From Amyelois transitella (taxonomy: Eukaryota; Arthropoda; Insecta; Lepidoptera; Pyralidae): a DNA stretch of 64,000 bases. The stretch is from contig NC_083516.1 in the NCBI RefSeq assembly GCF_032362555.1, positions 6,907,001 through 6,971,000 on the forward strand, read 5' to 3'. Made by a program: the position numbers and the translations under genes. Position 1 is the first letter of the stretch. Each line of letters starts with the position of its first letter. Shown here piece by piece: positions 34,863 through 45,100 of the stretch. The notes beneath the pieces are model-generated. The model was given only the letters and a program-made list of their open reading frames with translations. It did no database searches and was not told the DNA's origin.

Positions 34863-36779
34863 ATTCTGATAGTTTTTAAATAAAGGTACCTAGATAATAA
34901 TTGCGGTTATATCATTTTTAGCAGTATTCACTTGTGATTACTTGTTATTTGCTTATTATCATATTTTATGACGACGTTATATTATTCTTATAAACTAAAT
35001 TCTATGAATAGTCTTTAAGTTAAAAAAATCTGATACGTCATAATTATATGATATTAAATAAAATTTTAGTTGAATTATATATATTTTTTGTTTAATTTGA
35101 GGTTACTAAAAAGTTTTTTCAACTAGAAATTATTTTTTTAAATCTGCACTCCATTTATTTAACATCAACAAGTGTAGTAATAATAATTTTAGAGGTAGAC
35201 TTTCGATGCAATGAGAGCGTTGCTTTAATTGGTAACATTGTTTTTTGTTATTTGGGATCTCTTGGCTGATCGAAGTATGTATGAAGTTAATAGTTTATTC
35301 CAAATAATATAGTCAATACCATTCCAATTAATTGAACTGAAAAACTCATGTCAATTTTAGCAAGTATTTTTAGTAAATTTTATCTTGAACTATTTGAAAA
35401 TGTGATTGTAAAATTGGTCTGTAAAATCTCAGCATAAGTTAAGCCCAAACATTTAGATTTGATATAAGTAACATATGCCAAATCAGATGAAACTGTTACT
35501 AAGATGAGTGGATGACTGAAAGTTTGTTATAAAAATTATCATGTATCTGCTGAATCAGAAAAGCACTATTATGTACTTGCAGTCGGCCTAGACCTGTGCT
35601 ACGTCGCCTTGTGTGGTTTACGAGAGGTGGCTCAAATATCTCGTAGGGCTGCTGTACTTGTGATATGATGCGAGCCACCTAATTTATTTGTATCTCAGTT
35701 TCAAAATTAGGTTTAACTGGTCGCATTATGTCGCAAGTGATTCATCGCATTGGACGTTCATACTGTACTGTTAGAAGCCAAATGTTGTAGGCATATTTAT
35801 ACAATTTTTTGAAAATTTTGTCAGATTTTTTCAGAGGTAGAATAAAAACTGGTGTTAAAACAAATCAGATTTTTTACTGAGATTCTCAGTGAACTATAGT
35901 CACACAGATTTCGTTTACGGTGGACGAAGTCACGTGAAACACCTAGTTAATATTATATAAGTACCTACGAGTAATTATGCAATTATCTCGCTGTGATGTC
36001 TGACATGACTAACTTTAAGATTTTGTAAACAAATATTATGTAAAGAATGAATAATGTATTTTTGTAGCAATGGAAAATAAAGTTTAAAAACATAATTACT
36101 CCTATTATTTCTTCTTCGCATTTACATAAAGGAATTGTGAAAATTTGTTTAAAAATTAAGTGCGCGTTCGGTAATAACACCTCGGCTCTTTGTAGCGGGC
36201 GCTTTCCACACGGCAGTATAGTGTTTGTATGTTGAATCCTGATTTACATAGGAAGGGAATAGGTGGAAAAATTTGTCACCCCGGGGGACACTGCTAGAAG
36301 GGACTACTGGGAATAATCGCGATCTCCCGCATAAAAGTATGTAATACAGAATTGCTGTCTTAATTTCATCTTACGCAAAAAAGATAAGTACCTAGATTCG
36401 ACACGCAAAGTAGATAAAATGGCTCATGTAAAAAAGTCTGATAGTAGGTATCGACACATTAATGTTCATTCCGAGGTTCATGCAGCTGATAATCATTCGG
36501 AGCTCTTCACTAAAGATAAAACGAAAGTGTGATAACGCAGCTGCCGTGGGCACACTGATTTACACTATTTAATATCTGCAATTCATGACCTTTCCACTCA
36601 TGGATTGTGGTAATAGAAGGACATCGGTCCATGGGACAACTCAATGGGACTAGTGGGTTAGACCGCATTGTAGAGAGGGTCTAACCGGTACAATCGCACG
36701 TAAACATTTCCTTTATATGTCCATTCAAATCCCTAAAACCGACATAAAATTTTCACAACGTGTGTTTTGAGTCAAAATT

Positions 36780-37060
36780 ACATTTTTTCGAAAATTACAC
36801 ACCTCTTGGGCTAAGGCAGAGCAAAATTCGGCGCCAATCTTAACACGGCCGCTGGGTAATTACCATGTGTGAACGAACCCTTCGTATCAATATTTGTTTT
36901 CGCCCCGAAGTGATGTTTTTTGCCCCCGACTCCGCCGTTTATCGGGTAACGAGATGCGGCACATTATAATTATGACGGGCCAACCAGTCACCGTAAAAAA
37001 GGGCAGGTGTGACATGCTATAGTCTTTACGTGCAATCACACGCAACCTGTTGCCGATTAG
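36780..37060. promoter_or_regulatory. Candidate upstream regulatory patch
   Basis: A mixed-composition block in AT-rich surroundings. It contains GGGTAATTACC (36855-36865, palindromic homeodomain-type core), TTTATCGGGTAACGAG, ATTATAATTATG and GGGCAGGTGTGAC (CAGGTG, Snail/ZEB-type). It has no open frame of note. Assignment as an enhancer is inference from motif density only. Confidence 0.3.
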
Positions 37061-37639
37061 AAAAATCATCGTGAGCTCTGATTACATGTTGGGGATGTTG
37101 AAAGACTTTGTTAAATAGGTACGTTTATGGAAGAAAGTATACATGACATTTATCAAGTGGTTTAGTAAGTAGATCTAAGTGTGCGAAAAACTTGTGTGAT
37201 TTTCTAACGTGGTCATTGAATAGACCAAATAACTGTAAAGATGGGGAAAAACAACTTACCTATTCATTTTTGTATTGGCGAAATATCATCTCGGTAGTTG
37301 CAATTGGTATGCGGGGCCGGGAGTCCGTTAAACTAACTAAGTAGGTACCTTTATGTATAAGTTTGTAGGTCTACTAATACATAATAAATGTTTGCAACAT
37401 CCGAAAGGGTAAATATGAAGATCTGTTATACATAATATTTAAGACCTTGTTGTACTCATATTATGCAAATAAAAGTTTGAATTTGAATTTAAATATAGGT
37501 AATGTTACTATCTTGGGACTTTTAGGTAAAACGTCGCAGGTAAGAGTGATGAGAGATAATTTAAAAACCCATACAATAACTAAAATTTTTATTTGGACTA
37601 GTTTTACACAATCTTTTAGAGGGCTTGGATTTGGTTATA

Positions 37640-37790
37640 AACACGAGCAAGTAGCCGCCACAGTATAGCGAGCTATTCGGTGAGCGCTGAAGTACTAGAC
37701 CAAAGGCGAACACCGGAACCGCGCGCGTGCATTTATAAAGGGTCGCGGTGAAGAGGGGCGTAGTGGCACGCGTCATTACCTATGTATATT
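37640..37790 (+). promoter_or_regulatory. GC-rich patch with TATA-like element and a Hairy-like site
   Basis: TTTATAAAGGG at about 37732-37742 sits in GC-rich sequence. GGCACGCGTC (37765-37774) differs from the Hairy consensus by one base, and TCATT at about 37773 could be an initiator. The layout resembles a core promoter, 4.4 kb upstream of the hairy start codon, but no downstream exon is recognised. The TATA-to-initiator spacing (about 40) is long. Confidence 0.3.
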
Positions 37791-39869
37791 TTGTACAAAA
37801 TGTAAGGACTTAAATACCTTTATCTATCTCCTAGTTTTCTTTTAGGTATCACTTATAATTTTTATCGTTGCGTTATTGCGTTTACATACAAACAACCACA
37901 AATCAAAAATGCAAAAAAATGCTTGGACATTTAAACCTTTCTGCGATGTCGTAAAAGTAATGGACGGTGAAAGAAAAGAGTTTTTTTGTTCACAATAGCA
38001 ATGTTATTGGCGAACCCTTACAATTAACTGTTAACAAAGTATTTTACCGGCTTGGGCGCGTGTTTGCCAAACATTTTACTTCCTTTTGTCGTCGCAACTC
38101 GTCAACTTCACTGTGCCTCTAGGGTCACCATAAATTTCTCGATTTTCCTGACAGAAAATATCTAATGTTTTATAAAAACCGCACACCGTTTTTTTAACTT
38201 TTTCTAACTAGTTTTTCATCGTAAATGAGTATTTAGTAGGAAATAATAAACACAACGAACTCTTTTAAAATAAGTAGAATGTTTTTCTCCAGCTACAAAA
38301 GAGTTGTAAAATATATGAACGAAGTGTAAAATGATATTGAGACGATTAAAAAAGAGTTGAAACTAGTTCAATAACTCCTTTTAGTGGAAATGCAAATACT
38401 AGGTAATTCTTAGTTTATTCAAAATAACATATCGGTATTATTAGCACAAAAGTATTAATTTTTGTTTCATCCTTGATAAACGATGTCTAACTAATGATGG
38501 TTGGACACATTTAATTTGTCGAAATTATAAATAGTATTTGTCCTACAAATCCAGCAATTTGAGACACCATAAGAAGGACGGCGGGCGGCAATAAGAGATG
38601 AGCGATAAAAATTAAGAAAAAGTTTACGACCCGCCAAAGGCATGTTACGAAAACAGCCAACAAAGCTTAACGGCCAAACCTTTGTGAAGTTTGCCAGTTT
38701 TATAACACTCTCCTTTTGTGAAACGTTGCTTTGGTTGCGCAAAAGAACATAACGGATGGTAATTTTGGGGTGATGACAGTTATAAAGGTTGTTGTTAACA
38801 TTAACTACACTTACACCAACCACAACTAAAATATTTATATAAGCAATTTCATACATTGAAATCATAGGTATGAATTAACATCAGTCGCGACTTGCGAGAT
38901 AACAATTTTAATCGCAATTCCATCATAAATCCTTTCAGATTTACGTGGCCTTCAAGTCTTTTCGAAGCTTTTGGATCTAAGTATATTCCCCGTAAGATAG
39001 AGCAGATAGAGATATGTAGTAATTTATAAGAATCGTTTTAGCATTTTTACAATGATCTACATACATATTAAATTGAATATCTTAAACGGATAAATCCCTT
39101 GTTGGGCCAGATGTTTAGTAAGTAGGTACATTATTAACAAATGTCACTACATTAAGAAGTATAAGTCAATTGCATTATAAATAATGTATCTATGTTAATT
39201 GTATTTTGGTTAATTGGGGTATTAAATTAGCGGTTTAAATAATATGCCCAACAATTTTTTATGTTACAGATAGATATCATCTATTGCTGAGACGCCCATT
39301 TGTGATATGGAAAAACAAAAATTCTTATGATATAGGTATTTAAAACGTTAAGAGTAATTTCACACAAATCGGCAGAAATCAGCTTAATAGGTGTAATATT
39401 TTTTTTAAATTTTTGATTAATATTTTATTATACTTCGATGAATCTTTCCCAGAGTTTAAACTTATGCATTTGAATTGCAACAAAACGTTACCTTTATTTT
39501 TGAAGCTTGTCATTGAGGCAGGTATCTTTTTATTAACAAAGAGCTGTGTGATTTGTTTCGGTCTGCCACTCATCGACTGTGTCTCAAACACAGTTCGTCC
39601 CAGTATTGCAATTCTGGGAAATAAAAAAAAATAACCCCCATCGGAACCCTTTGTCGTCAAAAGCACGGCCAAACTTTTATTGCTACTGAAAACGACATGA
39701 CCGTTTCAAATGTTTTGTAATTACTTTCTAAAGTTAATACCGCATCGAATTGGAGGACGAAGAAATACATGAGTACGTCGTTATTATACAATAAACACAT
39801 TTTTCGTATATATTTACATACATTCTTTGTGCTTATCTTTCTCTAATATTAATCTTAAGCTTTGTGCTA

Positions 39870-39921
39870 ACCTACCTATTTATTTTAATTTGTTGTAACA
39901 AATTAAAAAAAATAGGTAGGT
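39870..39921. repeat. 25-bp inverted repeat, one mismatch, 2-nt loop
   Basis: Arms 39870-39894 and 39897-39921 pair at 24 of 25 positions (left arm begins ACCTACCTATTTATTTTAAT). Confidence 0.88.
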
Positions 39922-40900
39922 ACTTTACAAAGTGTACTTTGCACAAAATTTTATTGATTAGTAGAATAGATATAAACAATTTCGAGCTTTAAACTTTATT
40001 AATCTTGTCATTACTAAGCTGCTTTTTATTTCAACAACGGAAAACTGGCAGAATGAAAATTGTACAAGTAGGTTTAAGCATGATAAAATTGACAGTGTGA
40101 TGGCTGGTGCAACAAAAAAATGTTATACTGGGAAATAAGCTGTCCGTTAAACAACAAAATATGGCCGAACGGTATCCAATAATTTACAATGCTTTGCTCT
40201 ATTTTGCATCGTAAAAATTAGTAAAATGGAGCAGACGTATTGTTTGTTGTGATTTGACAAAAAATGTCGGTGCATCGGCGTCTATAATGGCTCTGTTAAA
40301 AATATTTGGACCGTTAATTGTAACAGTTGATGTTTTATTATTGTATATTTTACAGTTAGTTTATTGTCAAAAAATGCCTCGGAATATGGGGGCCGCCCGT
40401 TACTTCGGTCGCTTCGTAGAATCATATGATAAGGATATCGGTAATTTTACAACACTAACAAACCACCGGTTTTTCTATTGCTTATATTTATTATTGTTAT
40501 TTACTGTCATTTCTTTTTTAGATGAAATCCGTGCTTCCATGACATGAAATTGAAAATTCCTACATAAGTTGAGAACATTCTTGTATGTTAAGTATCAATA
40601 TAGACTCTTCTGTTATAGCAATTATTCAGAGACGCGACGTTACAAATCTTTCAGTCACGCGTGAATATTTCAGTCACGCATAGCTCACGAAATAATTTCT
40701 TAGTTTCGTCATGTTAAAATCACCATAATTAGTCGGCGGCGTGGTCGGTGCGGAATTCAGACAATAGAAAATTTGAATAAAGACCTTATGTGAGCGGGTG
40801 GGCTGCGTCTCCGTTTGCATATGCAACAGTTTGCGGCTTGGGTTTCAAAGTATTGTCATACAACGTGTAGGTGCAGAAAGTCATCCAAGAGTCCACTTCG

Positions 40901-40963
40901 CACGTTTGATGTATTGCGGTTAGAAACTTTGGAAAAATTTCTAACCGCAATACATCAAACGTG
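40901..40963. repeat. Perfect 26-bp inverted repeat, 11-nt loop
   Basis: Arms 40901-40926 and 40938-40963 are exact reverse complements (left arm begins CACGTTTGATGTATTGCGGT). Located 1.2 kb upstream of hairy. Confidence 0.93.
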
Positions 40964-41914
40964 TTGTATTTACCATATAATATTTTACCGACATTAAGGA
41001 GGCTGGTAAAACAAATAAATTATTTAAATTAGTGTGACTTCATATTTATCACTAAAATTATATAAAATACACTTGGAAAGTTAATAAATTTACCAGATTT
41101 CTCCTATTCTTTTCAAAAGATTTTGCTTCTATGACGTCAGTTCTTACGGCGATGATAAGAACTTATAGGTTAAAGATAGGTGTTTTTTTTTATTAATATG
41201 GACTTACTTCTCGCAAATACGTAAAGGCTTAGAAAATAACCATCTGTAACGTCGTTATCTTAGTTTTATCTACTGCGGTCGTCTCGGCGCCTGCCTTTGA
41301 TGTGCGGGCGGTAGACACGTACAAATTTATGCCCAGTGTCAATACATTAGAGGCGTCTCGCCTGATGTCGTCAGCGGCTATTTGAATAAATAGCTACACG
41401 TGTCCAATGTTCTGCATCTATTTAAGATGATATGTGAGTTGCTTTTCGGGTTTCAATATCATGGTATTACTTATTGTGGATAGAAAAAAAAACCTTATAC
41501 GAGTAGAACTTAAAGTTTAGTGCTTCGTGACAAATGTACTTAATACATACCATAGTCTTATAATAAAAAAGTCGTTGTCTTTAAATGAAATTTTAAAAAT
41601 GTTGAAACCATTATAACTTTTTTTACTATTAACATATTTTGTTTATTTGCCAAGCTGCATTAAAATTAGTTTAATGAAAAATAAAACGATGAGGGATTTT
41701 AATATAATATTATAATAATATTTTTTCATAAAATTGTTTCTTAAATATGTTTAAAGTAGAGTTATAAAATTTCATTTCAACAATGTGCTCTAAAGGCGTG
41801 ATACAAGATTTCTTTTACATCTATGAACTTACAGCTATGAAAGAGATTTTTATTATTTCAGCGCTTCGTTAACCGAGCCTAGGCTATAGATACACGTTAT
41901 CATATCATCTAATC

Positions 41915-42161
41915 ACCGCCGTGCATGGTATCGCATCGTGCGAAGTGCGAACAAGCGCTTGATAACGCGGAGGCACGCGAGAGGCCGCACGAACCGCGGT
42001 CGCGTGCCGTGCCTTCCCTCGTCTCGGGCTCCCGTGCCGTGGCGGACCCGCGACAGTCGCACGCCGACCGCCGTCCGTGACGCACGTATTTTACTTCCAC
42101 CAATTATCGCGGCTACCAAAAGTTTAAAAAAATATGCAGTGACTTTAGAGTGAGTGTAACG
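41915..42161 (+). promoter_or_regulatory. h: hairy proximal promoter / 5' UTR, GC-rich, with Hairy-type sites
   Basis: A sharp GC-rich and CpG-rich island (about 41935-42090) directly precedes the hairy start codon. It contains GGCACGCGAC on the minus strand (41999-42008), a 10/10 match to the known Drosophila Hairy target site, and GGCACGCGAG on the plus strand (41972-41981, 9/10). The transcription start is not identifiable. A pyrimidine-rich TTATTTCAG just before 41861 could be an acceptor for a 5' UTR exon. The open frame across the island (41938-42153) lacks an ATG at its start and is probably composition-driven. Confidence 0.65.
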
Positions 42162-45100
42162 ATGGTGACTGGTATATCGGGAAGCCCGCAGCAGGGCGCG
42201 TCCAACCCTGTGGCCAACATGACTGCGCCGGCGGAACAGAAGAAAACTAGCGATAATAGAAGGGTGAGTTATAAATTATTATGTATATAAATTATTATGT
42301 ATAAAAAAAAAATTGTAAAATAATTTATGTATACAATAAAAAAAATATGAAACGACATGAGACGTCATAATTTATTTAAGTTATTTAAACTGTACTTATG
42401 GAAAGTATTTATCCACGCCGGTGACATTAACGGGGTAGCGGTAACAACTTGTCATTAGAAAAGAAAATGAAGATTTTATTTGCACATAAAATATTGGTCA
42501 TATTTTTTCTTTTTATTCCTATAAAAACTAAACCAAAATATATTTAATAGATTAAATTAAAGTTTTAAAAGTAAATAGAAATAACGAGATTAATAAATGA
42601 CTCTTGTATTAAGTTATAAAAAAAAATTATTAACTGCATGGCACATGAGATGAAATATTTATTTTTATAGTGATATAAGAAAGAGCTGCAAGAGACATCA
42701 ACGCGCTTGAATTAAATATTATTGTAACAAATATTATTTTTTTGGTATTTTTATTTTTAGACTTGGAATCAATGTTAAAAGTTCAGTAGTATACCTACCT
42801 ACGTGTTTTATTAGTTATCTTCGTTTTACATAGGTAATAGGATATGAAGGTAAATATTTAATCACATTATATTAAAGTTTATTACAATTTATTCATTTTT
42901 CTTCTTATTTTTGGCACAATTTTCTAGGCTTTCTGATAAATATTATTTTTTCATCTTAATGTAAGTAGATAATATTAAGATGGTAAAATAATATTTATCA
43001 ACTTGAGGCCCATAAAAAAATTTATTAATACAAAAATTACTTATCATTTTCAATACTAGTTCTTTCTCTTATTTTGGGTAGCGCATTTGCACCTTCAGGC
43101 GACAAACTTCAGGGCCCAGAATGCGTTTAGTTTATAATACATTATTTTGTCATATTTAACGATGTGACGAAAAAATATATATTTAAAAAACACTATGAAC
43201 AAATCTACTCAGTTATATGAAAAATTTTAAAATTGTTTCTAAAACGTAAAAAACTCAAGTGTAAAAACGTCACTACTCCCTTTCAGTCACATTCTGTATT
43301 AGCACATAGTGTTGTTCATATAATCTCCGCGTTCTACGTCCATTTAGCACAGTCTCGCAAACGGCGCGAAGTAACGCGTCACGGCCCGCACTCACGATTG
43401 TCGTGACCAGCGACACGTCTGTCACACGGTCACACTCAATTTCAATCATTTAGCAGTAGATCACGCCGTATTTACTTCAAATTGCGCAAATACTTCCATA
43501 CCATCTGGAAGAGGAGGAAAGACACAATATTTGCCAGCAACTTCTCTTCACGCGCATTCATCATTTAGGCAATGGGCTGGCAACTTGTCATTGTCTCTGA
43601 ATATAATTCCCTCACTAACTATCCAGTTAAATGCCCTTCTATAGGTACTTATGATTATAGGCTTTACACGCCCAGTAAGGGATAAAAGTAGAATATCATT
43701 GCATTTCAACGTATGATCAAAATCCATATTCTTTATGGAAGACATTAAATGGTATATTGTCAGACATACGTAGTATTGTTCTCCGATCATTGAAAAATAC
43801 ATTAAATTCACAAAAGTCATCAATTTACAGTTTTCACCATTGAATCCATTGAAAAATACATCATTGAAAAATACATTAAATTCACAAAAGTCATCAATTT
43901 ACAGTTTTCACCATTGAATCCAAACCAAACCGACTTTATTATTGAAACAGTAATTCATTGAACACATTAGTATTTTTTAAAAGAATATTGCAAAATAAAT
44001 CTATTTGCTGTCATCTGTACACTGTTGCTTTGTATGAATTTATTTATAAATTCGCGACAGACTCAACAAAGTGGCAGTGGAAGTATTTACGATACGGCCG
44101 ACTCGCGTAATCCGAGCGTTGAAGATTGGCGCCGCGAAAACACTAAGATTTACAATGTTTTGACTTTAGCCTCTTTATTATTTGCGATTATGTCTGAAGT
44201 GTATAAATTATACAATTATCTTTAAATATATAAAGATGGAAACATTGGAAAGATAAGGCTCAAACGAATGACCCACCTTGATATAATTCTATTCTATTCA
44301 TGTCATCATGAGTAGTACCCTAAAACTACAAGCTTGCATGAAAAGATTTTTGATTGTGGATAAGCAAAATAAATATGCATGAATGGTGGCAAGTAGAGAG
44401 ATGTAGGAGAGAGTATCTTCTTCACATAGGCAGATATCTATCACTTTATTAAAGAGGCGTTATTATATGTTTGTCTTTTTTTTTGTTTTTATTGGTGCCA
44501 ATAAATAGGACTACTTCATCTCGTCCCCATGGATGTCGTAAAAGGCGATTAACTTATAAACTTTGGATTCTTCCTCTAGGCGATGAGCTAGCAACCTGTA
44601 ACTATTTGAATCTCAATTCTATCATTGGGCCAAACAGCTGAATGTAGCCTATCAATCTTTTCAAGACTGTTGTCTCTTGTCTACCCGGCAAAGGATATAG
44701 ACGTGATAATCTGTATGTATGTATCTCCATAACACGTGAAAAGTAATGGGGCTCTGTTGCCGTTACATTACCGCCTACGCTGCACCGCCAGACACTTTTC
44801 GTAAGTATGCTAGTTATAATGTTTTCATTAATTCTTCTCATATTATGAGAGACATAATGGGATAAACTTGTCTCATTTCTTAAAAATAATAACTATTGCA
44901 CTGTCATAGTAATATTTCAATTGTTCCTAAGAGGCTTAATGCGAAAAACAATCTTGTCTTATTCTTGAAAATAATATCTGTTTTTCTGAGAAGTCGCAAT
45001 AATTTAGTAGTGCCAGTGTTTGTTCTATTTCTTTTTCTAGATGTTTAGATTTCTACAGCTAGAAACTACTACTATTCATGTCTCAGACAATGTAAGATAG

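Larger units (their letters stand above)
32912..42161 (+). other. Gene-poor upstream flank of hairy
   Basis: No multi-exon gene is recognised. The left part is the probable SLC17-like 3' UTR (AATAAA near 33415 and 33868). It then holds a LINE 3' tail (34167-34239), a dispersed repeat (34660-34862), a TAATTA-bearing patch (36780-37060), a TATA-containing GC-rich patch (37640-37790) and three inverted repeats or repeat copies. The ORF at 40254-40547 is a weak candidate only. In Drosophila the hairy stripe enhancers lie upstream, so regulatory DNA here would be expected. Confidence 0.5.

Noticed and set aside
41938..42153. 71-codon open frame directly upstream of the hairy start
   Set aside because: It begins with GTG, is Arg/Pro-rich through GC bias, also has long open frames on the opposite strand, and ends 9 nt before the hairy ATG in another frame. 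It is best explained by composition of the promoter/5' UTR island.
44370..44425. GGTGGCAAGTAGAGAGATGTAG resembling the LINE 3' end
   Set aside because: Similarity stops after about 20 nt and the diagnostic TACCCCTC and TATG tail are missing.
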